From assembly GCF_014195535.1 (NCBI RefSeq), contig NZ_JACIBY010000012.1, positions 62,001 to 126,000 on the forward strand: 64,000 nt of DNA, written 5' to 3'. The position numbers and the translations under genes are program-made. The notes beneath the pieces were generated by a model. That model saw only the letters and a list, made by a program, of their open reading frames with translations, had not been told where the DNA came from and did no database searches. The first letter of the stretch is position 1. The number at the start of each line of letters is the position of its first letter. The DNA comes from Runella defluvii (GTDB taxonomy: Bacteria > Bacteroidota > Bacteroidia > Cytophagales > Spirosomataceae). Shown here in pieces: positions 45,674-53,462 of the stretch.

Positions 45674-46559
45674 TAAAATTGTGGACACGTCAACCAATGT
45701 ATCGTTTGGAAGTCGTGCCGATGCGTTTTGGAAAAGTGAAGGATTTGCCGATTATCTTTCGTTTGTTCGGCCAAAATTCAGCCTTCCAAAATCGCTGCAA
45801 GCAAATTCAAGCGTAGAAATTATTCAAAATCGTTTCAGTATTCGAGACCTGAATTTTGGGAATTGGGTTACGAACGAAGATAGATACAACTATGTAAACA
45901 GCTTGATTGTCTGTTGCTATGACCTGAACAAAGTTGTAGGGTTCAATTATAACATTGGATTTGGTTATTTGGCGGTCTCCTTCGGAGCACGAGGCAAAGG
46001 CCGTGCATCCGCTCATTATGAACCTTGGTGGAAAATCATCAACATTACAAGATATGAAGATGATTCAAGCAGTAGTAAAATGGCTCGTTTTATTGCCACT
46101 GGCGGAATGGGAGCCTTTGCCCATGAGTATGGGCATTATCTTGATTACTTCGCAGGGAAATTTCTTGATAAATCAATTGCCTATTTTGCGGTTACTGGCG
46201 GTCGGATTGCTACAAAAGACCGATTAAACGTCGGTGGTGAAATCAGAAAAACCGCCGATGATATTTTAGAAACCATCATTTGGCGAGAACCAAACAAAAC
46301 GTTGTCAAATTATTACCGACGGCTTTTTGAACTCGTCGGTCGACTAGACGACATGGGCGAATATTACTTACGACGAAATGAAATGTTTGCCCGTTGGTTT
46401 GAAGCCTGGGTATCATGGGAACTGAAAAAGCAGGGCATAACAAACAAACTTTTGGCTCAGGGAAAATACGACGAACGAATTTATCCAACTTTCCAAGAAA
46501 TTGAAAAAGTAGCCCCGTTATTTCGACGTTTTTGTGAGCAAATCAAAGCAAAAATTTAA
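45660..46559 (+). CDS. LPD1-like zinc metalloprotease
   Basis: No ATG fits, so GTG at 45660 is the most likely start (TTG at 45633 is an alternative). The core reads AVSFGARGKGRASAHYEPWW, then GAFAHEYGHYLDYFAGK, a HExxH zinc site (H155, E156, H159). A later Glu region (LRRNEMFARWFEAWVSWELK) completes the pattern. This matches the LPD1-type metallopeptidase domain in phage and plasmid polyvalent proteins. It may process virion or host proteins after entry. It is the last gene before a terminator. Confidence 0.7.
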   Translation: MAKSSKIVDTSTNVSFGSRADAFWKSEGFADYLSFVRPKFSLPKSLQANSSVEIIQNRFSIRDLNFGNWVTNEDRYNYVNSLIVCCYDLNKVVGFNYNIGFGYLAVSFGARGKGRASAHYEPWWKIINITRYEDDSSSSKMARFIATGGMGAFAHEYGHYLDYFAGKFLDKSIAYFAVTGGRIATKDRLNVGGEIRKTADDILETIIWREPNKTLSNYYRRLFELVGRLDDMGEYYLRRNEMFARWFEAWVSWELKKQGITNKLLAQGKYDERIYPTFQEIEKVAPLFRRFCEQIKAKI

Positions 46560-46561
46560 GC

Positions 46562-46589
46562 AAAAAGCCTCCATTTGGGGGCTTTTTTT
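46562..46589 (+). terminator. Rho-independent terminator
   Basis: A stem AAAAAGCCTCC/GGGGGCTTTTT followed by T lies directly after the metalloprotease stop. Confidence 0.8.
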
Positions 46590-46621
46590 ATTGCATAAAG
46601 TCGTGATTTTTAGTATTTTTA

Positions 46622-46763
46622 AACCATAAAGGGCGGGGTGATGGCTTTTAGATGAGACTTGTAAATAAATGCCTAAATCTCCTACGGGCGTAGCCTTTAA
46701 GCCGAACTCTCAAGCAAACAAGCGGTGTAAAAAACGCGGAATCTCAGCCGCGTTACTTTTTTT
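46622..46763 (+). ncRNA. Candidate structured small RNA with its own terminator
   Basis: A promoter-like TTG (46591) and TAGTATTTTT (about 46611) precede a non-coding stretch. It contains a perfect CTACG-GG-CGTAG hairpin (about 46682-46693) and a long-range GGCTT/AAGCC pairing (46643 with 46700). It ends in an ACGCGG-loop-CCGCGT stem with seven T (46734-46763). The layout of promoter, folded body and terminator suits a ~140-nt small RNA, although it could also be the leader/attenuator of the next gene. The RNA family is unknown. Confidence 0.4.
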
Positions 46764-46769
46764 GAAAAC

Positions 46770-47030
46770 ATGAGCACGTATCAACCACAAACGCCTGGGC
46801 CCACGCCAACAATTTCTGAATTGATTGAAAAGTTCAGAGTATTGAATCAACGTACTAAAAATAGAGTACGACGGGAGTTCAATGACAAGTTTGGATACTC
46901 CGACTCAGATACGACATTCCAGCGGCTCATGGAGCGTCGTTTGTTCTTATGCTACGATGAGTATTTATTTTTAGTCGATACGATTCTACTCCATTATGAC
47001 TTTTATGTTTGGGCAAAAAAAGAGCAATAA
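46770..47030 (+). CDS. Small late-module regulator or accessory, unknown
   Basis: The 86-residue helical protein has a Pro-rich start (MSTYQPQTPGPTPTISELIE), a basic helix (VLNQRTKNRVRREFNDKFGY) and an aromatic helix. It begins the module leading to the ATPase, right after the putative sRNA. No family recognised. Confidence 0.55.
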   Translation: MSTYQPQTPGPTPTISELIEKFRVLNQRTKNRVRREFNDKFGYSDSDTTFQRLMERRLFLCYDEYLFLVDTILLHYDFYVWAKKEQ

Positions 47031-47109
47031 TCCCGCGTTTGCACTAACAAATTGCCAACATTTACCAACTTTCACCCACCATTTTGAAGAATTTTACGAA
47101 ACCATTGAA

Positions 47110-47132
47110 TTTCGGTAGAAAAAACACCGAAA
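47110..47132 (+). promoter_or_regulatory. Inverted repeat before the RHH-like gene
   Basis: TTTCGGT-N9-ACCGAAA ends three bases before the ATG at 47136. Position and symmetry suggest an operator, possibly for autoregulation by the RHH-like product, or a translation-control hairpin. Confidence 0.4.
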
Positions 47133-47135
47133 GTC

Positions 47136-47645
47136 ATGGCCGAAAATAACACTCCAGCTTCTGATTTTCTTGCTCAAAACACGGTGCTTTCGCAGGAATT
47201 ACCACAAGAAACCGCCGAAAATGAAACTACTGAGCAAGAACAAACCAAACAATTCCCCCTAAGATTACCTATTTCAACGATTACAGACATCACCAATGAG
47301 GTAAAATTGCGGAAAAATCGCGGCGAACTCATTGAAACTGCGATGTATTGCCGTCATGTGCTACAACACCACAAAAAAGTTAGTGCTTACGATGCCGAAA
47401 TTGAGCCATTACGCGCCGAAAACGCGAGGCTTACGCAGGAAAATCTACTTCTACGTTTACCTAGCGAAAACACGGCGCAACCTAGTGAAATGCCACAAAC
47501 AAAGATGAAAGAGTTGAAAGCCCTCGAAATGGCCGTAAAAGAAGCGTCGAAAACAATGGCAGAAAGTGGCTATTACACCGTCGAATACTACGAAACCTTG
47601 GTCGCTGAGTACTTCCGACAAATACTTCCCCAAATCCACGAATAA
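47136..47645 (+). CDS. RHH-like coiled-coil protein
   Basis: The 169-residue protein has an acidic disordered N-terminus (to ~42). Next is FPLRLPISTITDITNEVKLR with NRGELIETAMY, which fits a ribbon-helix-helix DNA-binding unit. A coiled coil (PLRAENARLTQENLLLRL) and a helical end follow. It lies in the ATPase module; DNA recognition or partition is possible. Assignment from pattern only. Confidence 0.5.
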   Translation: MAENNTPASDFLAQNTVLSQELPQETAENETTEQEQTKQFPLRLPISTITDITNEVKLRKNRGELIETAMYCRHVLQHHKKVSAYDAEIEPLRAENARLTQENLLLRLPSENTAQPSEMPQTKMKELKALEMAVKEASKTMAESGYYTVEYYETLVAEYFRQILPQIHE

Positions 47646-47676
47646 AACGCGAAAACACCGCGAAAACAATAGAAAA

Positions 47677-48225
47677 ATGAAGAAACTAGCAATTATCGAA
47701 ACGGGTGAAAACGATGAGTTTATTGGCGTTGTAACAACTTATTTTGAGACTGAACCCGAAGCATTTGAAACGTATTTTGAAACGGTTCAGAAATCCGTGC
47801 AAGATTGGGCGGAGTTCACAAAAAAAATCAACTACGGAGTCATTTCTTATCTCCACTCAATTGGTGCCTTATGGATTAATGAGCAAAACGAGTTTCAGAC
47901 TGATTTTAAAAACTTCACGATTAGCAGTGTCATCGACGGACTTTTGGCTAATGAGCGGTATTTACCGGACGAAATCACAACCCACATGGGATACATTATC
48001 GTTCAAAAATCGGTCAAAACGCTGAAAAAGTTGTTTCCGAAAGGTCGTGAACTTCCCATTGATATTGGTGTTGGGTTGAAGTATTTGGGGCCATTGCTTC
48101 CCACTTACGTAGCGTACTCACGTCGTGACCCTGAAATGTCACGTATTCTTGATACGCTTTTGCCTGAACTTGAGTCGTTTTTGCAACCGTTAATTAATGA
48201 CAACCATGTTTCAAGCGCCAACTAA
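47677..48225 (+). CDS. ATPase-module protein, unknown
   Basis: The ATG at 47677 (MKKLAIIETGENDEFIGVVT) gives 182 residues, mixed alpha/beta, without membrane segment. Its 3' end overlaps the next gene by 29 bases. Operon position immediately upstream of a packaging-type ATPase suggests an assembly or DNA-handling role. No family recognised. Confidence 0.5.
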   Translation: MKKLAIIETGENDEFIGVVTTYFETEPEAFETYFETVQKSVQDWAEFTKKINYGVISYLHSIGALWINEQNEFQTDFKNFTISSVIDGLLANERYLPDEITTHMGYIIVQKSVKTLKKLFPKGRELPIDIGVGLKYLGPLLPTYVAYSRRDPEMSRILDTLLPELESFLQPLINDNHVSSAN

Positions 48226-48856
48226 TCCGTTTGAAGGCTCACCGCTTTCGAGTTTCCTTTCTACGCCGCCACGAACAGTTGCCCCGCCCGAACCACCACC
48301 ACCGCCCGAGCCCGAAGTAACTGAACCGACGCAGCAAACGCAACAAACGTCGTTGCTTTCGAGCGTCTTTGGCGCAAATACCGCGACGCCCGAACCCGAA
48401 CGATTGAGCGCCGATGAAATCCGCGCACGTGCTGAGGTGCAAACACGTACCTATGGTGCGGTTATTTTGTTAATGAATGCACTGATTGAGTGCATCAAAG
48501 TTTCAATGACGCTAAAAAAGGGCGAATACGCCGCGTATTTGGAGCTGAAAAGTAATTTGGCTTCTGACGGCGTTGTAAACGTGTATGAATCAGACCCCGC
48601 CGTAAAAGAAATTTGGTTGAAAGGCAAACGGTTTGACGAAACACTCGAAGCCATTGAAGCAGAACACGAGTTAGAAGACGCTGAAACAAAACTGTTATTC
48701 AAAGCCATCAAAGCCGATTTAGAGCGTAAAAACCGAAAAAACGAAATTGGCGATGACAGCGTCTGGGGAACAATGTTTAAACTGATGCTTACCAGACAAT
48801 TAACAAGTGCTTTTGAATTAATAACGATGTTTACGCGTCGCAGGGCGCAACGATAA
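48197..48856 (+). CDS. Pro-rich accessory protein before the ATPase
   Basis: The 219-residue protein has a disordered Pro/Glu/Thr-rich first third (PPEPPPPPEPEVTEPTQQ) and a helical remainder with a hydrophobic helix (YGAVILLMNALIECIKVSM). It ends three bases before the ATPase start. It may be a scaffold or ATPase partner. Confidence 0.5.
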   Translation: MTTMFQAPTNPFEGSPLSSFLSTPPRTVAPPEPPPPPEPEVTEPTQQTQQTSLLSSVFGANTATPEPERLSADEIRARAEVQTRTYGAVILLMNALIECIKVSMTLKKGEYAAYLELKSNLASDGVVNVYESDPAVKEIWLKGKRFDETLEAIEAEHELEDAETKLLFKAIKADLERKNRKNEIGDDSVWGTMFKLMLTRQLTSAFELITMFTRRRAQR

Positions 48857-48858
48857 CC

Positions 48859-49491
48859 ATGAAAGAATTACGAGATTCGGCGGCAATATTACACGTGGGA
48901 ATGAAACGAACTGGCAAAACAACGGCTTCGTTGCAAATGATGGTTGAGTTTGTCGAGAAACAAAACAAACCAGTGGTTGTACTCGATCTTGGCAGCCATC
49001 CTTCGTTTGATAATTTTCGACGAATCACCCTCGATGAATTGCCCAAAATCCATTCATTGACAGGAAAGAAATACTTTGTGTACCGTCCGTACGAGAGTTT
49101 ACAAGTATTCCCCGAAATCTTGGAGTTTTGTACGATGGTTTCCAAGTATGTGCGTAATGCAGTGGTTTTTTTTGAAGATTTTACGACTTACGTCGAAGGT
49201 AATTTTCACCCAATAATCAAAGGGTTGATTCTCAATAGTCGAAATTCCTGCAATGACTACGTTTTCAATGTGCATTCCTTTTCCGACGTTGGCCCGTTTA
49301 TCCTCAAACACTGTGAAATCTATTTGGTACGAGAAACGATTGATGACCCCAATGATTTACCAGCAAAAATCCCCTACACCATTCGGCCAACCGTGAAGCA
49401 AGCGTTAGGGCTTATCTTAAAGGAAAATCAGCGAAATCGTAACAAATACGCGTATCGAATCATCTATAAAGAAGAAAATCGAATTGGGTAA
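48859..49491 (+). CDS. P-loop ATPase, FtsK-HerA/Zot-like DNA translocase
   Basis: The 210-residue protein has Walker A GMKRTGKTT (G14, K20, T21), Walker B AVVFFEDF (E106, D107) and a sensor-like VFNVHSFSD at 136-144, with no transmembrane segment. Size and layout match packaging ATPases of tail-less membrane phages (PRD1 P9, PM2) and the cytoplasmic domain of inovirus Zot. In both, the enzyme handles genome movement during assembly. It is not a terminase: the nuclease domain is absent. The next gene starts inside its stop codon. Confidence 0.75.
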   Translation: MKELRDSAAILHVGMKRTGKTTASLQMMVEFVEKQNKPVVVLDLGSHPSFDNFRRITLDELPKIHSLTGKKYFVYRPYESLQVFPEILEFCTMVSKYVRNAVVFFEDFTTYVEGNFHPIIKGLILNSRNSCNDYVFNVHSFSDVGPFILKHCEIYLVRETIDDPNDLPAKIPYTIRPTVKQALGLILKENQRNRNKYAYRIIYKEENRIG

Positions 49492-49709
49492 TGGCTCGCA
49501 ATGTAAAAAACGAACGTGCTGGCAGTCTAACAGAACTCGCAGCTGAATTAGGCGTTACTTCTGACACGTTGGTATCTTGGATTGACCAAACGACGTTGCT
49601 TGGCATGGTCAAAGCTGGGTACAACCCTTTTACAATGCGTAGATTATTACCGCCATCAGTGCTAAATTACTTGCGAAAACGCTGGGGTTCTAACGATTTT
49701 AAAGAGTAA
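49491..49709 (+). CDS. Small helix-turn-helix protein
   Basis: The 72-residue protein has a helix-turn-helix (LTELAAELGVTSDTLVSWID) and a second helical region. Its start overlaps the ATPase stop. Possible regulator of the late genes downstream. A terminator follows. Confidence 0.6.
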   Translation: MARNVKNERAGSLTELAAELGVTSDTLVSWIDQTTLLGMVKAGYNPFTMRRLLPPSVLNYLRKRWGSNDFKE

Positions 49710-49736
49710 ACATTTTTTTAAATTTGACAAATGACC

Positions 49737-49770
49737 AAAAAGCCCTTATCCATTGGATTTGGGCTTTTTT
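49737..49770 (+). terminator. Rho-independent terminator after the ATPase module
   Basis: A stem AAAAAGCCC/GGGCTTTTT with a 15-base loop and T run lies about 27 bases after the HTH gene stop and ends the early/ATPase transcript. Confidence 0.85.
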
Positions 49771-49796
49771 TATGGGGTGATTTTACCACGAAAATT

Positions 49797-49857
49797 CGGG
49801 GAAAACACGGGGAAAACGCGGAAAAAGTCGGAAGAAAAGCGGAAACAACGGGCAAAC
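49797..49857 (+). repeat. Helically phased GGAAAA-type repeats (origin or late-promoter candidate)
   Basis: Six related units begin CGG(G)GAAAA, CGGAAAAA, CGGAAGAAAA, CGGAAAC and CGGGCAAAC at about 49797, 49808, 49819, 49829, 49840 and 49849, a spacing of 9-11 bases, one helical turn. Phased A-tracts bend DNA and iterons bind Rep proteins. The 315-base gap 49710-50024 holds only this array, the terminator and a hairpin. Confidence 0.6.
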
Positions 49858-49912
49858 GCAAAAATCAGAAAATCGGCCTCATTCTCATCCACTACTTTAG
49901 CTCACGATTTTG

Positions 49913-49960
49913 GTGTTGACCCTTGTGAGTGGCAGGTTAAACACCGCAAGGGTTCAACAC
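49913..49960. other. Large hairpin in the ATPase-to-membrane-gene gap (origin or packaging-signal candidate)
   Basis: GTGTTGACCCTTG pairs with CAAGGGTTCAACAC, a 13-bp stem with one bulge and a 21-base loop. It has no T run, so it is not a terminator. It lies 55 bases right of the phased repeats and 65 bases left of the next gene. Confidence 0.55.
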
Positions 49961-50024
49961 AAAAACGACCATAAACACGACTCGATCATGTAATTAAATC
50001 ACCAAATCAAATCACCAAAATCAC

Positions 50025-50408
50025 ATGGAGTATCAAGTTACCAAACCAAGTTTTGTTCGGGTCAACTGGACACAAGTTGCTTTCACGTTCGCGGCTTGTT
50101 TTGCTGCTTGCCTTTTGGCGGGTGGGGCCTTGTATGCAGTTACCTATTTTATCAACCGTAAACAAAAAGTTTCCTACAATGGCAACGACACCCAAACGAG
50201 ACAGCAAAGGCCGCTTTACGAAAAAGAAAAGCACGTCGAAATCAAAAAGCCGCAAATCGACCGCAAAGAAATCGACGAAATCAACGACGAAATCCAAACG
50301 GAAGAAATCCACAACAAGCAAGAAAAAAAGCTTGATGGGAAGATTGTTCAGCTAAAAACCATAGCCGAACATGACACTGGAAGCAGCATTGAAGCAACAG
50401 GGGATTGA
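50025..50408 (+). CDS. Membrane protein with N-terminal anchor and charged tail
   Basis: The 127-residue protein has one transmembrane segment (about 19-43, AFTFAACFAACLLAGG) and a long, highly charged hydrophilic C-terminus, placing the tail in the cytoplasm. Its second half overlaps, in another frame, a Lys-rich basic protein at 50179-50355, and its end overlaps the next gene by 38 bases. First gene of the late membrane-protein cluster. Confidence 0.6.
   Translation: MEYQVTKPSFVRVNWTQVAFTFAACFAACLLAGGALYAVTYFINRKQKVSYNGNDTQTRQQRPLYEKEKHVEIKKPQIDRKEIDEINDEIQTEEIHNKQEKKLDGKIVQLKTIAEHDTGSSIEATGD
50179..50355 (+). CDS. Lys/Ser-rich basic DNA-condensing protein in an overlapping frame
   Basis: The ORF from ATG 50179 gives 58 residues starting MATTPKRDSKGRFTKKKSTS, followed by KS/KT repeats and a short hydrophobic end (LMGRLFS). 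RDSKGRFTKK followed by Lys-rich low complexity is typical of H1-like or phage core proteins that neutralise DNA. It is in the +1 frame of the membrane-protein gene, so one or both may be expressed. A similar basic tail is common in viral nucleoid proteins. Confidence 0.5.
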   Translation: MATTPKRDSKGRFTKKKSTSKSKSRKSTAKKSTKSTTKSKRKKSTTSKKKSLMGRLFS

Positions 50409-50700
50409 CCCAAACTCAATCAGCCCTACGACGAAAGCACAATTGGAAAATGTGCTATTGCAAAAAGGTCAGGAAATATTGTTGATAGTAATTCAAATTC
50501 TTATCAACAGCTCGAAAAAACCACTGACCACACGTCAAGATGAAGCAACTGCCATGGCGGCTATTCAAGCAGCCGAGGTCGAGGCGGAAGCTAAAGCAGA
50601 CTCAGAGGCAAAAAAGAAAAAGCGCAATGTTTTCATCATCGTTGGAATTTCGTTGGTAGTTGTCGCTGGCGTCGTTGTCTATATTGTCCGAAATCGTTAA
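50371..50700 (+). CDS. Tail-anchored small membrane protein 1
   Basis: The 109-residue protein has helical, Ala/Lys-rich hydrophilic residues 1-85 with a hydrophobic helix near 35-46. A strong C-terminal transmembrane segment (NVFIIVGISLVVVAGVVVYI) is followed by a short basic tail (VRNR). First of a series with this layout. Likely virion or assembly membrane protein. Confidence 0.6.
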   Translation: MTLEAALKQQGIDPNSISPTTKAQLENVLLQKGQEILLIVIQILINSSKKPLTTRQDEATAMAAIQAAEVEAEAKADSEAKKKKRNVFIIVGISLVVVAGVVVYIVRNR

Positions 50701-50701
50701 C

Positions 50702-51043
50702 ATGGCCCAAACCTCATTTTTTTCTACGCTGTTTACCACTGGGAGTAGTGCGACGGCTGGCGGCAATCTTATTGGAGATGTAGGAGATATTGGCGTTGGA
50801 TTGGTTCAGAATCGAGGCAAGCAGATTGAGGGAACTTATAAAGTTGAACTTCAAAAGCTACTTAATGACCAAACCAAAACAAAAGCCGAATTAGATACCG
50901 AATTGGCCAAGTTAAATGCAAGTCGAGACGCGGCCATTGCGCAAGTAAACGCCGACAATCTCAAGTTATACCTGGGCTACGGCTTGGCAGCTATTGTAGT
51001 AATTGGCGTAGTAGTAGCGGTCGTAACTTGGATTCGAGACTAA
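50702..51043 (+). CDS. Tail-anchored small membrane protein 2
   Basis: The ATG at 50702, one base after the previous stop, gives 113 residues. A Gly-rich start (GGNLIGDVGDIGVG), a coiled helix, then a C-terminal membrane segment (LAAIVVIGVVVAVVTWI) complete it. Same layout as its neighbours. Confidence 0.6.
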   Translation: MAQTSFFSTLFTTGSSATAGGNLIGDVGDIGVGLVQNRGKQIEGTYKVELQKLLNDQTKTKAELDTELAKLNASRDAAIAQVNADNLKLYLGYGLAAIVVIGVVVAVVTWIRD

Positions 51044-51046
51044 ATC

Positions 51047-51367
51047 ATGTGGATTCCAATAGCCCTTGCCGCCTTAAACATTGGCGTTCAGTTATACACT
51101 GGTATTGCCAATAATCAAGCCCTAAAAAACGAGGCAAAAACTACGCTTGCAAAAGCTACGGAGGCTAACGAATTGGCCGTGATTCAGTCGGATGCCGCTT
51201 ATTTGGCTGCTTTGTCCGAGTCAAATCAGAGTCAAGCGGAATTGGAAGCCCAAAAAGCAGTTACCGAAAAACGACTCAATAACTTGAAAACAATTTCGGT
51301 AGTAGTCGCCTTGGTTTCTGCCGTGATTATCATCGTCTATTTTGTCAAACGCAAATCTTTATACTAA
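51047..51367 (+). CDS. Small membrane protein with two hydrophobic ends
   Basis: The 106-residue protein has an N-terminal hydrophobic segment (WIPIALAALNIGVQLYTGI), a long alpha-helical coiled middle, and a C-terminal membrane segment (SVVVALVSAVIIIVYFV) with a basic tail. It fits the cluster of membrane virion-protein candidates. Confidence 0.6.
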   Translation: MWIPIALAALNIGVQLYTGIANNQALKNEAKTTLAKATEANELAVIQSDAAYLAALSESNQSQAELEAQKAVTEKRLNNLKTISVVVALVSAVIIIVYFVKRKSLY

Positions 51368-51369
51368 AA

Positions 51370-51516
51370 ATGACTGACCAAGAACGCATCGAGGCACTTA
51401 CGACGAATCTGAAAGCGTCGTTAGCACTCAACAACTTGAGACAGGCACAACTTGCCGCGACTCAAAAGAAAAAATCAACATCTTTTCTCACCCGGGTCAA
51501 GAAATTCTTTTCCTAA
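51370..51516 (+). CDS. Small amphipathic protein
   Basis: A 48-residue ORF of amphipathic helix ends in a basic-aromatic segment (STSFLTRVKKFFS) that could lie on a membrane. It starts three bases after the previous stop. Accepted by packing and composition. Confidence 0.5.
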   Translation: MTDQERIEALTTNLKASLALNNLRQAQLAATQKKKSTSFLTRVKKFFS

Positions 51517-51550
51517 CCCATCAACTTTCACCTATTAACAGCTTACAATA

Positions 51551-52204
51551 ATGGCATTTCAAACTAACCACACCGCCCCGGGTGATTTCGTGGCGGATGC
51601 ACAACTCAAAGATGGTTCTAGCCTTGGTACTTGGTTATGGTTCAACTTAGGAAGTGGAACAGGTACACAAAACGTCACACTTCGTGCGCGTAAAATTGGT
51701 CGTAATGACCGTTTTGCAGTCGAGCGAAAATTAGGCACTGGCGACTGGACACTCGTGGGGCGTGAATCCCTTCGTATGTATGCAGAAACCGCGCCGCCGA
51801 CGGCTGCTGATAACGCCGCCCCTGATGTATCAAAGACGTACACCAACATGCAAGCATGGCTTGACTACGTTGCAAGTACTGCCGAACTTCAAGCGCTTGG
51901 CTACGCTACAGGTGGGCCAATTCCTGCAACGCCAAACAGCTTTTTGATTCCATTCACAATGGATGCAAACGGTAAAGTCAAACCTTACTACGAACCGATT
52001 GACCCCGCGAAACAGCAGCAAGAATTGACTGACTTGTTAAAGTCGTCTTTGGTTTCTGCCAATTCACAATTCTTAGGAGCAAGTGCCACAGCTGATGCGC
52101 CTACTACGCCAACGAGCACCGCAATGAGCGTTGTGAAAGTAGTGTTGATTGTGTCGGGTATCGTTGGCTTGAGCGTTTTGATTTACAAGCTCGCTACAAA
52201 GTAG
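51551..52204 (+). CDS. Candidate major virion protein with C-terminal anchor
   Basis: The 217-residue protein has a beta-rich N-terminal domain (GSSLGTWLWFNLGSGTG; NVTLRARKIGRNDRFAVER), a linker and a C-terminal transmembrane segment (VVLIVSGIVGLSVLIY) with basic end (KLATK). It is followed immediately by its own strong terminator, as expected for an abundant product, and it is among the larger of the tail-anchored series. The capsid or coat role is inferred from position and layout; no fold was identified. Confidence 0.5.
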   Translation: MAFQTNHTAPGDFVADAQLKDGSSLGTWLWFNLGSGTGTQNVTLRARKIGRNDRFAVERKLGTGDWTLVGRESLRMYAETAPPTAADNAAPDVSKTYTNMQAWLDYVASTAELQALGYATGGPIPATPNSFLIPFTMDANGKVKPYYEPIDPAKQQQELTDLLKSSLVSANSQFLGASATADAPTTPTSTAMSVVKVVLIVSGIVGLSVLIYKLATK

Positions 52205-52230
52205 AAAGTGCAATTAGTTAGATAGTTCTT

Positions 52231-52272
52231 AAAAACCGACCTGAACCGTACTTAGGTAGGGTCGGTTTTTTT
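52231..52272 (+). terminator. Strong terminator after the candidate coat gene
   Basis: A stem AAAAACCGACC/GGTCGGTTTTT with a 17-base loop and seven T lies 27 bases after the stop of the beta-domain membrane protein. Confidence 0.9.
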
Positions 52273-52286
52273 ATTCCACGAATATT

Positions 52287-52934
52287 ATGCTTTCAATCCC
52301 TGCATCCAATACGGTTATCTACGCAATAACTGGGCTAAAGCTCTTCACCGAGCCAAATCCTCTATCTGAGCAAGTCTTATTTGCTACTGATGTAAAAAAT
52401 AAATACAACCCGTGGATTACAAAACAGCAAGTTGGTTCAACAACTGGGAACTCTGTTAAAACATCGACAGGCACTTGGATTGAAGTAACAACGAGACGTT
52501 GGAAAAAACGTGCATTTGATTCGGTAAGAGTCAATATCAATGCGTGGTTTAGGCTTGAAGACCAATTATTTTACACCGAAACCGAATCTAATGTCATTGA
52601 GCAAAAAACACTTGACGAACGTTTAGCTGAGGCATATGATACATTAGAGCCTCAATACAAAGCGGTGGATGTATATACCAATCGTGAAGGAATTACGATG
52701 TTGACGTTTGGTAACGGATACAAGGTGTCTATTGAAGACTATGAAAAATTGTCTTTGGTAGAAAAAAAGAACTTAGCAAAAAAAGCTGAGCCAATCGTAA
52801 GCCAAATTGTGCCGAATACAACAAATACAAATGTAAAATCGGCTACAATTCCAACATGGGCCAAAGCATTGCTAGTGGTTGTAGGAGTTACAGGCATTGG
52901 AATTGGATTCTATCAACTTTTTAAAAAACGTTAA
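52287..52934 (+). CDS. Tail-anchored SH3-like protein A
   Basis: The 215-residue protein has a beta-rich N-terminal SH3-like portion (NTVIYAITGLKLFTEPNP; TGTWIEVTTRRWKKRAF), a helical middle (LDERLAEAYDTLEPQYK) and a C-terminal membrane helix (WAKALLVVVGVTGIGIGFY) with a Lys/Arg tail. First of three neighbouring SH3-like anchored proteins. Confidence 0.55.
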   Translation: MLSIPASNTVIYAITGLKLFTEPNPLSEQVLFATDVKNKYNPWITKQQVGSTTGNSVKTSTGTWIEVTTRRWKKRAFDSVRVNINAWFRLEDQLFYTETESNVIEQKTLDERLAEAYDTLEPQYKAVDVYTNREGITMLTFGNGYKVSIEDYEKLSLVEKKNLAKKAEPIVSQIVPNTTNTNVKSATIPTWAKALLVVVGVTGIGIGFYQLFKKR

Positions 52935-52936
52935 TT

Positions 52937-53461
52937 ATGGCACTAACAGTTGGCAAAAAAGTACGCGTAAAAGCAGACGTGCCGCAAACAATTGCTTACG
53001 ATTTCCCTGATACTATCAATGCTAATATCGTAAAGTATTTTAAGGCTGGTGAAGTAGTTGGGACAATATCAAAAGCAGAAATAGACCAAGGAGGTGACGG
53101 CGTAAATTACGTTGAAATTATCCTTACAAAGTACGTGATGGTTCCAGATGCCGAATATGATGTGAATATCGTATATGTGCCTTTTTCTGATATTGACATA
53201 ATTTCAGAAGATGTTGATACCAATGATACAATCGTTTACGACCAAAATGGCAATAAGTTACCCGGTTCTGCTTATGAGTATCCTGATGCTATTCCTACTG
53301 GCGATGAAATGAATGGAAAACGAGTATTTGTTGTGAAAAAAGAAGCAGTTTCAACATCTCAAAATTCGTTTCCCACATGGCTAAAGTATGGTTTATGGGC
53401 GGTGGTTATTCTTGGAAGTGTAACGGCTTTGGCGGTGTTGTACAAAACCCTCTCGAAATAA
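52937..53461 (+). CDS. Tail-anchored SH3-like protein B
   Basis: The 174-residue protein begins with a small SH3-like beta barrel (LTVGKKVRVKADVPQTIAY; FKAGEVVGTISKAEI). An acidic middle and a C-terminal membrane helix (LKYGLWAVVILGSVTALAV) follow. The segment before the membrane (FPTWLK) and the basic tail resemble those of protein A (IPTWAK; LFKKR). Confidence 0.55.
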   Translation: MALTVGKKVRVKADVPQTIAYDFPDTINANIVKYFKAGEVVGTISKAEIDQGGDGVNYVEIILTKYVMVPDAEYDVNIVYVPFSDIDIISEDVDTNDTIVYDQNGNKLPGSAYEYPDAIPTGDEMNGKRVFVVKKEAVSTSQNSFPTWLKYGLWAVVILGSVTALAVLYKTLSK

Positions 53462-53462
53462 T

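Noticed and set aside
49731-49974. Two Lys-rich ORFs over the phased repeats
   Set aside because: They are produced by the GGAAAA repeats and the terminator, and have no plausible start or partner.
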